Shown here: positions 42,125 to 55,400 of the stretch, piece by piece
How positions within the stretch are numbered: position 1 is the stretch's first letter
Layout: every line of letters begins with the position of its first letter
Origin: Sphagnum compactum
Taxonomy: Eukaryota; Bryophyta; Sphagnopsida; Sphagnales
Assembly: GCA_965153455.1 (NCBI GenBank)
Contig: OZ234497.1
Span: forward strand, 14,122,302 to 14,186,301
Reading direction: 5' to 3'
DNA length: 64,000 nucleotides
Made by a program: the position numbers and the translations under genes
Notes under the pieces: model-generated
The model's input: the letters and a program-made list of their open reading frames with translations, nothing else
Database searches by the model: none
Told to the model about the DNA's origin: nothing

Positions 42125-44178
42125 TGTTGAAACCTTTAATTTTGAAGTTCACCAAATGGATGTTCATATGACTTTTCTAAATGGCATTTTGCACAAAGAA
42201 ATCTTCGTGTAGCAACCAAAGGTTATATACAACAAGGTGCCAAAAAAAAAATCATCTTTTATGTATTTTATATGGTTTCAAACAATCTCCTCAGATATGG
42301 TATGAATGAATGGAGTCTTTTCTATTAAATATTGGCTTTACCAAGAGCCAAGCAAACATCAACATATATGTTAAACAAACTAGTGTAGCTTTTCTTTCCA
42401 TAGGCTTATATGTTGATAACACTATATGATGAGTAATGACCAAGCTTTGTTACCTTTCACAAAAGGGTCAAAACACACTCAAAGGAGCCACAAGTGTTAG
42501 TAATTTACATTAGGACTCCATGTCCTTTTTCCCCAAAATAATTTTTTCATATGAATGACTTTTTGAATGATTTTTTTTCAACTTATTATGAAAAATGATT
42601 AGAATTGCCCCAATAAATCAAAAAAAAATCTTAATCATTTTTTAATAAATATGAGTTTGTAAAAATGTTTAGATTTCTTGTAAACTTTATATTTCATTTT
42701 TTGATATGATTTCAAAAATGTTAATTTTTTAGATTCAAATCTAATGTAATATAAACTACAACTTTGTTCAATAATCATGTACATTATACCCCATTTATAT
42801 ATGGTAAATCACTCTTGAAGTTTTGAAATTTTGAATTTTCATGAAGTGTACATATTTTGAATTTTTAAAGTTTTAGATTTTCACATTTTTAAAATTGCAA
42901 GTGATTTTTTAGTGTGTCTAATAGGTTATTATCATCTCATATGTTTAATCATCAACTTACTTTTATTATATGAAACCTTTCAAAGTCCTTTATAAAAATG
43001 TCCTTTTGTAGTAATAGAAAATTTCACTTTCAAAAGTATTTAATTAAACCAAAATCTAAAATTGAATCAAATTGATTTTTAATTTGAGTTTCTTGACATT
43101 CATGTGTATTAAAAAGGAATAATGTGCAATGATTACCATGGTTTCAAATGACCAAAAATAAAATAAAATCTCTAATTTTCTATGATATAATCTAACATTT
43201 GATGGCCTTTGTGACTCCTTTGAATGTGTTTTGACCCAAAATAATCCTTGTCCAAGGAATTTGAAATGACCAATAGTGGGGAAATTTCTTAGTGCCTAGG
43301 TATCGAAATTAGATGGAATTGCAAACCTAAAAAAATACATCTATCCCAAGAAAAATATTTAAATGATAGTGTGATAAGATTTAAGATGGATTCATGCCAT
43401 CTTGTGATTACTCCATTTCCAATAGGTTTTAAACTTAACAAAAGTATGGCACCCATTACCACTGAAGATGTAATTGCTATACATGAGTTTTTTACAAAAG
43501 TGTTCTTGGAAATCTTATGCATGCTATGGTGTGCATAAGGCTAGACCTTGTTATTTTTTTTTTCGTATTTCTCAATTCATGAGTAATCTTCGAAAGGAAC
43601 ATTGGACTACCAGAAAAAAATGGTTTGAAGGTACATCAAGGCTATGCTTACCCTTGGCATTACATACTATAATTCTTCCACATCCTTCATTGGATGGTGC
43701 AATTTTTTGATTGGGCCAAAGACATTGATAATCAATGGTCCATTATTGGTTATTTGTTTCAACATGCTAGTGGTCCCATCTCATGGCAATCCAAAAAAAA
43801 TTCATTGTTGCCTTTTCAACTGTTGAAGCTAAATACATAACAGTTGGAAGTGCAATTAAGGAAGCATTATGGATTTTACCAACTGGTGTCTAATCCAAAC
43901 TGATATTAAATTAATCTATTTGGCTCACATGATAATTAATCTTGTATTAAATTGGCACAAAATCCAAAGTTCCATGAAAGATTTAGGTTACTTGCTTTCA
44001 TTTTCTCCAAGAGCAAATTGATAAAAGGGCCATTCAATTAGTCTATTGTAATTTTTTTAAATGACTATAGATTTTCCCATGAAAGCCTTACCCCACCCAA
44101 AACATGAATTCTATGTGATTCATAGTGAACTTCACTGTGTTGAGGAGATTACTTAATGAAGTTCAACTTGAAGGGGGG
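42125..44178 (+). mobile_element. Ty1/copia retrotransposon remnant (RT-RNase H end)
   Basis: Plus-strand pieces of copia pol: VHQMDVHMTFLNG (about 42150), YGLKQSP-like and then FLLNIGFTKSQANINIYV leading to a YVDN form of the YVDD catalytic box (about 42410). After an inserted TIR element comes EMTNSGEI (about 43265), GNLMHAMVCIRLDLV and FMSNLRKEHW (43510-43620), DWAKDIDNQWSIIGYLF and SGPISWQSKKNS (43710-43810), then NPKFHE and a C-terminal KALPHPKHEF (about 44075). It ends in AACTTGAAGGGGGG, a typical copia purine tract, with a presumed LTR starting TG at 44179. The 5' two-thirds (gag, protease, integrase) are missing. Several stops and shifts. Confidence 0.8.
42475..43237. mobile_element. 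763-bp TIR element (MITE-like) within the copia remnant
   Basis: 29-bp terminal inverted repeats with two mismatches: GGGTCAAAACACACTCAAAG at the left, and its complement ending TGTTTTGACCC at the right. AAAA lies on both sides, compatible with a short target duplication but low in complexity. It interrupts the copia reverse transcriptase frame. The same terminal motif is found at 2951, 3435, 11328 and 11494, so the two are one family. Confidence 0.75.
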
Positions 44179-46820
44179 TGAAAGAAAATAGATGGTTGAA
44201 GCCTTGCTTCATTATTTCATTCAAGTTACTTTCTGTATGTAGTGACTGTATTTAATGGTCATGACTTTTGGAACCTTGTCTTCTCAGATCTTTACTTTGT
44301 GAACATAAGAATTTGTAAGATTTAATTTTGTAATGATGATAACGCTTAGTTTGCTCCTTGAAAATCCTAATATTTCTATTGCTTATCAAAGTAATGCAGA
44401 TGTAAACAGTCTTATAGGAGAGGAAATCTCATGATGTTTTTTGAATTTTTTTTGCCAAATATATCTGTCTGGTGGTGGCAGTAGGTGCTTTGGTCGGACA
44501 CTGTTGGTCAAGGTTTCTCAAAGCAATTTACATGTTTATTTGAACATTGTATCACAGACTTTTGTCATCCATAGCCAATACCTTTCCAATCAATCTGTAG
44601 AGCTCTACTTACACAACAGGGGCAGATAATTTTTCCAATGTTTTGGATTAGGCCATAGAAGCCAGCACTGCAAAAAACACATGATCTACACCTACTCTAG
44701 CACTTCCTAAAAAATCTGCATAATATTTTGCTGTTGAGTCAAGCCAAGGTCTGTATAGTGAGAATTATCTGAGGAGTATAGGGAACTTCTCAATTTAGAT
44801 GCATTTGAACATGATGCCTTGAAAAACTTTCATACAGGAAAAGTATGCATCAGGTGGACTGTAATACCGTGATGAGCACACAATGCCCACCCCAGGCCTG
44901 TTGGAAACTACATGTGCAAAAGAGAAGATATTCACAAAGGGAGCTTTTATTGAATTATTGAGGTACAACAAAGACTCCAATATGTATACTCTATGAACTA
45001 GTTTGTCTCTTCATTCTTCCAATAGCTTATTATGTAGCCAAACACAAGGATTGTGCCTTCATATGTGTTTACACCTAGAATCTGACGTGTTGTAATATCT
45101 GTAACGAGGCCTAGATCCTATGTGTACTCTATGTGCAACCTTTTTTGCCTTGCATCATTGTGTTTGTGTATCTTGTTTGCAGTGATGGTTTCTATTGTCT
45201 TCAGTCTTGACCACACTACCTTTTAGGTCAGCATGAGGAATGAGCGGAATTTTGGTCTCTTCCTGAGCTGGATGCTCCTCAACAAGGATCTACCAGAACC
45301 TCACTGAAGATTTCCACTTTGATTGCTGCACCATGTCCATTTTTGTGCTTGCAGTAATTTAGATCTTGGATGTTAATTGTAAGATCTCAGAAACCTTTAC
45401 TCTCTTGAGCTCTCAATTTCTTGAACCTTTCTAGCTCCATGCAAATCTCCAAGCATGGCATTTTTGGTTATGAAAAGAGCCCACAAGGTGTCTGAATGTT
45501 TTTCACAGGACATAGATTAATCAACATATTTCTGGCTTCTGCTGGTACATACTTGACACAGCATCCAATATCATATTCCTGTCTTTGCTCTGAACTGACA
45601 TACATACCTCATGTTCCTTTGGGGCGACTGATGCTGGAAGATCAATGAGCAGTTCACATTCGAACTTAGTATGCTTGTGATTGTTGAGACTGTGATACCA
45701 CATGAAGACAAGGAAACAGTAGTGTCTATAGTCAGGCAACAGATGGAAGCACCTGATGTGATCACAGAAATGCAGAAGGAGACTGTTCTTACAATGGTGA
45801 TCTTGGTACCTATGTGTGGTGTGTCAACAAAGAAGAAACCTTTGGGACAGAAGTCCTTTGTACCTCAGCTGGACATGCTTGTTTACATGTCACTGTGATA
45901 CAGTACTTCTAATTTATTGATCTCAACCGTTTCATACTTGAAGAGAATCTCATCTCTAACTTTTCTGTCACGGTTTTTCTTTGTTCCAATCTTGTGTTCA
46001 TAATCAGGCAAGCTAACATGAAATTCAGGAGAAGACAACCCAGAAGTCCAATTAGGGTGTGAGATTGCAGTCTGATAGTCCACCAGGTGACAGGAAGCTA
46101 GTAATAGACACAATGTACCAACAATTGTGCCTCAGTCTTTTCCATCAGAAATATTTGGTTCTAAAACCCAAATCCTTTGTAGCAATTTCACAAAACACGG
46201 TTCAAGCATTTGATATTCTTGAGTCTTCTTAGGATGTTGTTTTCAGAGATCATAAGCTTTGCTTTTAGCAGTCACCATTCTTTGAGAAGAACCAGTCTAC
46301 ACTAATGGTTAGAGATGGGCAATGTAGTAATACATACCCTTTAATACAAGGTAGTACGTTGGTGGCCCTAAAATTGGAGGAAAGAGTGTGGTAGGACTTG
46401 CATTGACTTGGGTATCAAGTCTTATTTCGACTCAATGTACAGAGTGTGTGCAGAGCCATGTTTGCTCACACACTCTGTACATTGAAACTCTACAGCTCTT
46501 TTGACTCATGAGATTGTAGGAATGGAAAGCACAGAGAAGATTCTAGTGAGGAACTAACTCGGTTGAGAAGCCTCACATGCAAAAGAGAAATCCACTTGGC
46601 AGTAACACATCACCAACTAAATAGACCATTCTACAGATAACTTGTTGATTATAAGGGCTACTGTCTATAAAGGTATTGTGTAATAAAGAGATGAACTTTT
46701 CTAACAGAAGCTCACCCAATGCAGACTGAAAGAGAATTGTTTTCTTGCATCATAAAACACTCAGCTGGCAGTGTTCCATTTAGTGGAATGCCCACATCTG
46801 GCTGGCGGGCAAGTGGACCT
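44179..46820. other. Probable copia LTR start, then anonymous sequence
   Basis: The first few hundred bases after 44179 are presumably the copia 3' LTR; its end was not found. From about 44795 to 46050 the minus strand has several 60-75-codon protein-like stretches in changing frames (for example CAHAVVSNRPGVGIVC-like text near 44880). I recognise no family and cannot call a gene. Confidence 0.35.
46432..46485. repeat. Perfect 19-bp inverted repeat, 16-nt loop
   Basis: TCAATGTACAGAGTGTGTG (46432-46450) and its exact complement at 46467-46485. A compact hairpin of unknown role. Confidence 0.85.
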
Positions 46821-46823
46821 GCA

Positions 46824-46940
46824 CCATGTTTTATGCCGGTAAAGACCTAGCGGCAGGGCATTACATCTGCAGACCTCTGGCTCCACCCTCAGTTCTCAGG
46901 TGTAATGCCGCCAAGGCTTTACCCTATGCATGAAACCATG
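46824..46940. repeat. 117-nt imperfect foldback
   Basis: Arms of about 44 nt (46824-46869 and 46897-46940) are complementary with several mismatches and a small indel; both carry 'gtaaag', 'ggc' and 'gcattaca' type blocks. It could be a miniature foldback element or a hairpin RNA precursor. Confidence 0.6.
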
Positions 46941-47084
46941 CCCTAATTTTTCCCTTGGTATGTGCAGGTTCCTTACAAAGCATTGTCTTCCTCCGAGCCT
47001 CCAAGGCACTTTACGAATAAGGGCGAGCTAGGCAACACACACAACATAATGAGCAAGGGCCAAGCCATTCCATGACATTAAGGT

Positions 47085-47236
47085 CTGGGGTGGCAGATTC
47101 GACAATTTCTTTTTAAAATCATGTTCAACAGACACATTTTGGTCAATATTACAAGTGCATGATCATCACCAAAAGATTATGCAATATAATGTGGTCAAGA
47201 ACATGACTTAATCTGCTGTCCCAGACCTCAATGTTA
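47085..47236. repeat. Small foldback element related to 26354-26590
   Basis: The left arm ACATTAAGGTCTGGGGTGGC is complementary to the right end, which reads CTGTCCCAGACCTCAATGT. Inner parts also pair (ATCATGTTC with GAACATGAC). About 150 bp in all. A rearranged relative lies near 26465. Confidence 0.6.
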
Positions 47237-47851
47237 CTACTTGACAGTATGTTTGGGACAGGCAGGTCAGGTGTGGGTTCTATGTTTCTCAGAGTGGAAA
47301 CCTGGGTGGGGGGGGACCAGTCTGGTGTCCAGGATTTTTGTTTCCATCTACTCTGAGGTGGTGTGGGTGCCTATCCTCAGGGACATGTCACAGAGTTGTA
47401 GCCCATGTGGCTTGCTGGCCAACTGCTACATACCAGTGTTGGGCGGTTCTCACTTTTTGTGAGAACCGGCTGGTTCCGGTTCTTACATCTTGTTATGAGA
47501 ACCTGATCGGTTCTCTTATATACTTTTTTATTTTGGCCGTGGGAACCGATCAGGTTATCAAGATTTAATTTTTTTCCAAATTCACCTGGTTCTCAATTAG
47601 GGTAGTTCTTGCATACATAATAACAGACAGTTTGCAAATCTGGTTCTCACAACCCGGTTCTCCCATTTTCCAGAAATTAAAATTTAATTTAGTAATTAAT
47701 TAATTATTTTTATTAACTAAATTAATTATTAATTTAAAAATTACTGAAAATATATGGAAACTTGTAAACTAAACTTATTCAAAATTTACAAATGCACAAC
47801 TTTGTCTCCTTCAAACTTTTCTAATTCTTCTTCTAACTTAAGATTAATCTT

Positions 47852-50035
47852 AATTAAATCTACCAATCTAAAAGGGGATTTCCAACCTATTCTAAGATCA
47901 TTGGGCCAATTTTTGTTGACAAAGATCAATTTGTCAAAATTTTCTAATTATAAACATCTACTTAGACTAGTAAGGATTCCAGCTAATGAAAATATTCTTT
48001 TACCTCAATTTGAAATCCAATTATTCCTAAGATTTAGCTAGCACAAAATACAATTGTAGGAAACATGCTCTCTATTTTTCCCACCACTGTAGTGGGCGCT
48101 TGATGTCTTTAACATCCACTTGATAACGCCTAAAAATCAAAAGCTCTCTATTGACCAATTTTGTTGTTGGCTCACTTGTGCTAATTGTCATCTCAAAGAT
48201 ATCCAAACTTTTATCCTCTTCAATCCTTTGATTAACAACACCCCTTTCAGATTCAATCAATGGATGCAAATGATAATAACATTTTAAAAACATAGGATAA
48301 AAAAAATTTGGTCATATTTTTCAACAATTGCATTACCTTGCTCATGACCAATAAATGAGGACACAAGACGAAAGTTTTAAACCTAGGGTCCAACCTTTAA
48401 AGAAAGCATATTATGGGCATTTCTTTCTTCATATTTTCTTAAGAAGGAAAGAAATTAAAAGAATCCAAAATCTAAACAACTTCCTTTTTTATGTTGGAGG
48501 CCAAATATGATAACTCATAAACAACATTTCTGTTTTCTTCCATTAAGTTGTTAAAGGTTGCACAATCAATCTCATACTTAAAATTTATACTCATGGATAT
48601 GGCAAAATTCAATGCAGCACTTAATAACCAATGACCCCTAGACTGATTCAAAATACAAGCAGACACAACAAGGTTAAAATAATCAACAACAATGTGACAA
48701 ATGTGCCATGTCAAAGGAGGTGGTACTCTTGCACTCATTCTTATAAAATTCTGTTTGCTGTAACATAGTATAATTGTTTCTTTGAATTGCAAAGCTTCTT
48801 GGAAAAGGATAACTTTGCTAGCAAATATGCAAAAGTAAAAGAAATTGTTAGAATGTGCACAATAAGAATTGAAAAAAAAATGAAAAAAATGTTAGACTAT
48901 GTAAAGTAAGAATTGAAAAAATAATGTGAACACATTCTAGAAAAATAAAAATTATCTTGTTTTCATTGGAGTGTTCAATTTCCTGGGGAGAAGACATGAA
49001 TTCACACATGCCTTTTCCCATTCTTGCCTACCCTTTCCAAAAACATTTGGCCAAAGTTATGCATCTCTGCAAATCTCTTTGGGCAACTTTGATTAACACA
49101 TATGTAAATCTTTACAAACTTTCTCCTTTATTGTAACATATTGGCAAGCTTTAGAAAATGCATGCTAGAACAAATGCCCTAAATTTTTTCCTCCAAACCC
49201 AACACATCACAACTTACAATTAATTTTAAGGCTATAATCATAGTGTTCAAATTAGATCCCTCATCCTTAACATAAGCAATAATTTTTCTCCTCAATGCAT
49301 AATTGTCCAATAGTTTTGTTAAATTTATGACCAAGGTCTATCCATTAGTTGTTATTGGCCCAAAAAGGCCAAAGGTAATATGCTTTAACTGTTAATCAAC
49401 ATTTAAAAAATTGATCACCAATGCAAAAACATCTTGTCCAACTTATGACATCCATAGATCAAAAGCTTGCAATTGTAGAATGACATTTTGCTAAAATTGG
49501 GAAAAAATATAATTGTTTATTTTTTTCCACTAATTCAAATGGTAATTCATAAGAAAATTAGTTTTTGGAAGGAAAAACAATTCTTGGACACAAATGCATA
49601 CTAAGCTTTTTCAACCAATTACCCTCCACAAATTGTAAAGGAAGATGGTTTTTGACAATTAAAAGATCCAAGTCCTTCAAAAAGTGTTTTTGTTACACAT
49701 CTTCTTTCTTGAAAGGTTCTCTTCCAGAAAAAAAACTAAATATGGAGTTAGAAGAAATATTTGGTCTCTTTTTGGTAGGTTGTCTTTCCTCTTCCCTCAA
49801 AGGACAATTCATTTTTTCTTCAATTTTTTTTTAAAATTAAAAAGATGATTTGAATTGACATGTTTCCTCAATGTAGCTATACCATTCATTGTGTTATATA
49901 TGATTAATCCTTTCCTAGCTTAAGTTTTTGGATTTAAATTCAATATTGGATCATTATGACAAAGAATACAACACATAATTTGAGGAGTCGTTACATTAAC
50001 TTCTTTTTTATCACTAACACAATAAAATGCCCAAC
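47852..50035 (-). pseudogene. hAT transposase pseudogene (BED finger to hAT-C domain)
   Basis: Minus-strand order: a BED-type zinc finger (MCCILCHNDP ... RKGLIIYNTMNGI ... LRKHVNSNH, about 49850-49985). A middle region follows with HAFSKACQYVT and GKGRQEWEKAC (about 49015-49140), then MNQSRGHWLLS-like text (ILNQSRGHWLLSAAL, 48610-48660). LKCYYHLHPLIE and the stretch ending in DVKDIKRPLQWWEK lie at 48072-48293. Finally the C-terminal dimerisation domain, with MFPT, QILGIIG-like and LIFVNKNWPND-like text, is near 47870-48065. It would cut and paste hAT elements. Stops and frame changes are frequent, so it is inactive. Confidence 0.7.
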
Positions 50036-50679
50036 ATAATGCAGTTTTGCTATTTGCTCTCCAAAATGATCTTTAAACATGCAATTTGTTTAAATTATCT
50101 TTCAATTTCCCTTCATTCATTTCTATATTCTTACTTCCTTTTGTTTAAAGACTTACATTGCTTTGAAGTTCTAGCAAAGGTTCATCTTCCATCTTTACTT
50201 CATTCATGAATATATCACATGCATTTTTCTTTTCAAAAAATTATTCCATATTTAATTTGAAAATAACAAATTACTACCCTAATGGGTAGCAAAAAAAACT
50301 AAACAATTTTATGATGTATTAAAAACTAAAAACTAACTTTTGTAATCAAAAACCACAAACTAACATTTATAAACAATTACAAAATGCAATCTACCTTCTA
50401 AACATTCACAATAAAAAGGATACATATATTTTTTTAATTTTCAAAAACAATTATGAGGTTTATTATGAAGTTTAAAAAATCTTACAAAAAATAAACAACA
50501 AAACAAACGAATTAAAAAATTAGCACATTATCAAAAGAAATAACACAAAATGAGTGAAAACAAACTCAAAAACAAAAAAATTAAAAATGCTCCCCTTTGG
50601 TGCTCGAGAACTTGGTGTTTGAGCTTCAACTTGCACATGGCAAGGAGAGGAGGGGAAGTCCCATACTAACCAAGGAGAC

Positions 50680-50950
50680 AAAAGCAACAGCAATGTGAAA
50701 AAAGTAGCAACAGTGCAAAAAAAATGACATGAAGAGCTGGGCCAGTAGGTACCCGAAGATCAATAAATAACACAAGGAGTGGCAATGTGAGAAGCATGAA
50801 GTAACACCATGAAAAAAATGAAATAATACCGTGAAAAAAACAAAGGCAGTAACACAAGAAGAACGAAATAGTAACGCGAGAAGAGTAGATGTAGTAGCGT
50901 GAGAACAGCACTGTAACAACGCAAAAAGAGCAACACGCAAATAAGGGAAA
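50680..50950. repeat. Degenerate ~23-bp purine-rich repeats
   Basis: Runs such as 'gtaacacaagaagaacgaaata', 'gtaacgcgagaagagtaga' and 'gtagcgtgagaacagc' repeat with variation. Open frames through it on the minus strand are Phe/Leu/Cys-rich artefacts of this composition. Confidence 0.6.
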
Positions 50951-51269
50951 AAAATCACAATGTGAAGTTAACGAAAGAATAACATAACCAGCAAAAGAAG
51001 AGCATTAGAAAACAAAAAAAACATTGTGGTCAAGTAAAACGAAACCTAATCTTCATTTTTATACAATATCCCTAACTTTAAGGGGCCTTTGCCTCCGCTT
51101 CCCTAGGTGGCAGCTACTATATAGTAACCAAAACCCTAAATAGACTAATAACTAGGTAGAAGTTTTTTGAAAGATTATGTCTAGTTTTAAAAAAAAAACC
51201 AAGAATTAGTTTTCATGACCAATTTTTGTTCCTGTGAAAATCGAAGGTTGGTTCTCAATCCAATTTTCA

Positions 51270-52152
51270 CATGTATTTATGTCTTAACCCTAACCTTGGG
51301 CTCGCGACCAAAACAAGGGCTTGCAAAGGCGCGGGCCAAAAGTGAAGCTCGAAAGTCACATTTCATGCTCCTAGGAGTGTAGGAGAGTGTGAGGGAATGA
51401 GCCCGCACACTCCCAAATGGGTTCCCACCTTCTTGGGAGTTGGAGTCCCGATGGACTTCTGAATTTTCAAAAGGTGATTGTAGGTGTCAAAACTAATTGA
51501 ATTGAAGAGTTACTTATACCATTGGAAAGCTCTTGAGACGTAGATGTCTGAAATGGACTCGCATGACACATTTGGGTACTTAAAACATAAGTTATGGTCA
51601 AAAGTCGGGAATTGCCCTGATTCACTTGTGTTTAGGTTGCGTGCCACATATCGTTGGAAAGCTCTTGATGAGGGCTACAACTTTGGTTTAGACCTCACCT
51701 TAATCAAAGGTCTTCACAAGAAGTTATGGGCTTACAAAATCGCAGAAGTCCTAATTTCGGGAATTTCGGGACTCCCAACTTGGGAGTCCCGGGACAAAAT
51801 GACATTTGGGTGCAGGCCCCATGGGCATGCATAGAGAATACTGTAAGGGGGAAGGTGGTGGCTTCCCCCAAGTCTAGGCCGTGGTGAGTCTTGTGAGTCC
51901 GTGTTTGCCCGTGGCTCATCCGTGCACCAAAAGTGCTTGAACTATGCACTAACCAACGTTGTTTGGTTTGTGCAGGTCCGTGTGAATAATTGACCAGCTT
52001 GTCATTCATCCTAGTCCCCATCCCAAAGCTCCAGCACGCCCCTCTACCTTCGAAGTGTTACAAGCCAAGAAGCGTACCCCAACTCCCTATCCTTTTGTTG
52101 TTTTCACCTTGGACTCACAATTGAGTCTATCAAGGAGATTGGGGGTGCATCA
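51270..52152 (+). mobile_element. Solo LTR, family B, copy 3
   Basis: 883 bp from TGTCTTAACC to GTGCATCA, collinear with copies 1 and 2. It keeps both 'ttggaaagctctt' blocks, the GGGGGAAG hairpin (about 51848) and the intron-like segment 51884-51975. The 3' stem-loop (52028-52055) has lost part of its pairing. No matching target duplication (ATTTA against GACTA), so it is older or rearranged. Confidence 0.85.
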
Positions 52153-52221
52153 GACTATGTTAATCGATTCTCACTATGAGAATTAGGCTAAGAATTGGGT
52201 CAAAAATTAGGTGATGATTCC

Positions 52222-52430
52222 TGACGCGCTCCCAAGTCCCCACTTAGTCCCAAGTTGGACTAAGTTGGATCAAGTTGCGGAAAAGGGAGGGACTCGGGGC
52301 ACGCTCCCAGCCTTCAACAATAAAAGGGGTAGAGGGTCGTGTTGAAGCCTCGGGATGGACTAGGAAGAGTGACAAGCTTTTCACCTACTCAAATCTGCAC
52401 AAAACCAACCACAAGTTGGTTACATACCAA
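52222..52430 (-). mobile_element. Family B LTR, inverted 3'-end fragment
   Basis: It starts TGACGCGCTCCCAAG, the complement of the family terminus, and continues through the covarying stem (52312-52347) to the intron-like acceptor (minus strand, ending at 52395). It breaks off within the intron-like segment. Only about 70 bp separate it from copy 3, which points the other way. Confidence 0.85.
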
Positions 52431-55400
52431 TAGTTGGCTACTGATATTTGTCAAAAGGGGCAATGTGGCAAGTATTGTAGTTTATTAAAAAATTTGAGTT
52501 GGTAATTTGTTACAACTTAGCATATATATGTAATATTTGGCTTTTAAATCATGTTTGTATAGACAAAAGGATATGTTATTGCTATAGGAAATACACACAA
52601 GTATATGTGAAAAATAAACTTGTGCAAAATAAAAGACCCTATTTTGCCAATGAGATTGTTTGAATTAGAGCTTTTCATCATTTTGAAGAGTTATCTTGAG
52701 TAAGCTAGCATTTAAATGTTGGAATAAGCTTCACAACATTCTATGTAGGTGAAGAACAAACCTTATTGACCAATTAGATTATTAGAATTAGTGATTTGGG
52801 TTATATTTTGAAGGAGGAACCTGTAAGTTGATTAATGTACAAATAGATATGGGAATACGTTTGTTACGATCAAGACTTGGAATTATAGTTGAGTGTGCAT
52901 TATGCATTAGTGAATTGTATTGATTTTCATTGAATTTGGCCAATATTTGGGCAAGAAAATGGCTATAGACATTGGATGATTAACAATCAACAATCCCTAG
53001 ACTTAGGTGTGCTTTGATTTTAAAATTTTATTTTCATTTGTTTAATGTCACATGTCCAACATTGTTTAATCAGATCAAAAGGGGATTGCAATTAGGGGTT
53101 TGTTTTTTTTGGTGAATTTTCAGCACTTGGCCACAAAACAAATCAAGTGTAACTCATACAAAAGGTTTTTGTGAAAAAATGTGCCAAGGTTGCTTGATTT
53201 CCAAGAATGAATTGATTGTTATCTCCAAATCAAAAGGGTTGACATTCTATATTGATGACATGGTAATGAATTTGAACTCAAGTTATTCATATTTGTCTAT
53301 ATTATGCACTTTCACATACATCTGAAAGTCTAACATAATACTTGAAGTGTGATAACTTGATAAGGTTTTAAGTGCAAGGATTTACCCCAAATAAATAACT
53401 AAATTTTTTATATTGTGAATTTATTTTCTTAAATAACAATATAGGTGGTTTGCTTTAGTTGCCATTGTTCCTTGTTAGGGGTATGTTGATTTATCTATGA
53501 ATCATAACATTGTTGAGTTCATGAAAACATAGGTATTATTTATGTCAACCAATGTTATTGCATTATTGTTGGAAAGGATGTTTCTTGGCCCTAAGGATCT
53601 CCTCCATTGTTGTTGAGACTTAATTTGCATATCACACATACACAACCAAACATATATATATACTTCATTTATCAATAGGTTTGTCCTCGATAATGTTAAA
53701 CTTACCTAACTATGATGATGATAAAACGGCCAACTAAGAATGGTGAAAAGAAACACCAAAATGATGAAAACATTTTTGGTTTTCATTAGTGAAATTCATA
53801 TTGTGGATCACCTATTGTTACCTTTTTTCACATTTTCAAATATTTTAAATAAATGACAAGAAACTTATAACAAATGGGTGACCTTAAATAAATTTTTTTT
53901 CTAGGGTAGAAATGCCTATCACTAAACACTTAAAAGATTGGAGCCTTTTAACACCTTGGGCGTTCTTTGTCTGGTTTTGATATCGAAAACAAAATTGTGC
54001 TCCATTTAGTTGCACACCTCTTGCCATTCGAATCGTTCAATTTGGTGAAGAAACAAAAAAGTTATGATTTTTCTAAGTAAATTTTTTTTTCTTTGGATAC
54101 ATATCTTATCAAACATTAAAACCACTGATGAACAAACACATGCACACCTATGGATGAGCAATGTGAACTTGACAAATGTCAAGTTCCTACTTTATAACCA
54201 AACTTGATGAATGCTAGAAACATTCAACTTCTTGTTCAAAATGGTTCATCATACACTAATGGCTATGATCAAAACCTGAGAAAAGGGTTTTCAATCTATG
54301 GTCTAAGGAATGTAGTAGTTTGCTAACCCTAAAATATTGGACAGGTAACCATAACTGAGTGAGCAACTGGAGGTGTCATCATTTTACAGTGTCACGGGTT
54401 TGGAATGTGGTATCCTCTTCTTTTCACTTCCAAGTTCTCTAGAGCTCTCTCTTCCAAGAGAGTTTTGGAGAGCTATCTAGAAAGTTTTTCATGTCCTTCT
54501 TTGTTACTTCGCTCTAAAAGCATCTCTCGCTGGTGCAAAACAAGCAAAGCTAGGTTTTTTTTTATCATGTTTTTCTTTTCTTCCTATGATTTTTTTATTT
54601 GTTATAGTTTTTTAATGGCAAGAAGAATAACATGAAGATAGCAGCATGCGTGATGCTCATATGTGCATGCAGGAAGATAGTATTGTGCTTGATGTTCTTG
54701 TGGGTGGGTGGGAAAACAACAACACAATTATCTTGTGTGCCATATGTGTGACTTGTTGTCCAATGTTGCTGCCTTGTTCCCAACCTTAGCAGCCCCAAAA
54801 CTTGCTACCTTGTTCCTAGTCCAGAAACTTGTTGCCTAGTGCTACTACCTTCCTACCTTCTATCCTTGTTCCCAGCATTAGTAGCCTTGTTTCCAGCCTT
54901 CCAACCTTCCAAAATGTTGATGTCTTGTTTCTTGTCTTGTTTTGAGTTGTTGCTTTGTTTCCAACCTTCCGAAAAACTTACTACCCTGTTTCCATCTTGC
55001 ATTATTTCCACCTTCCAACCTTCCCAAATGCTGATGTCTCATTTCTAGCTGATACCTTACTTTCAACCTTCCCAAAAACTTTTTACCCTGTTTCTAGCCT
55101 TCCAAAAAACTTGTGTGTGTGTCCTTCTTCCTAAAAGTTTAATGCCTCTTGATCCTCTTACTGCTATGATCCCTTTTTCCAAACACTTGTGATCCTCTTC
55201 AAAAACTTGTTCCTGCAACAATTGGTTGTTACATTTTTGCTGCAACACATCTCCTACCCAACATCCCAACTTTTGCCTTTGCTCTAGCCTCCCTCTGCTT
55301 TTATTTTATATTGCCAAAATTCAAATTGCTAGAAAAAGGCACCTAAGCTAGCACATTAATTGCAATTTGCCTGTGCAATCTATTTCCCATTTCCCTCACA

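Larger units (their letters stand above)
47434..51269 (-). mobile_element. hAT transposon, decayed
   Basis: The left end is CAGTGTTGGGCGGTTCTCAC, the CAGTG-type hAT terminus, followed by several subterminal GAGAACC/GGTTCTC repeats. Similar GGTTCTC repeats reappear near 51252. The transposase remnant at 47852-50035 is on the minus strand. The right terminus was not located; a family B LTR begins at 51270 and may lie within or against it. No 8-bp target duplication identified. Confidence 0.6.

Noticed and set aside
47241-47568. Two overlapping Cys/Trp-containing open frames
   Set aside because: No recognisable domain; the second half runs into the hAT terminus at 47434.
50626-50958. Phe/Leu/Cys-rich 110-codon frame that looks membrane-like
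   Set aside because: It reads the complement of degenerate purine-rich repeats; the neighbouring frame looks similar.
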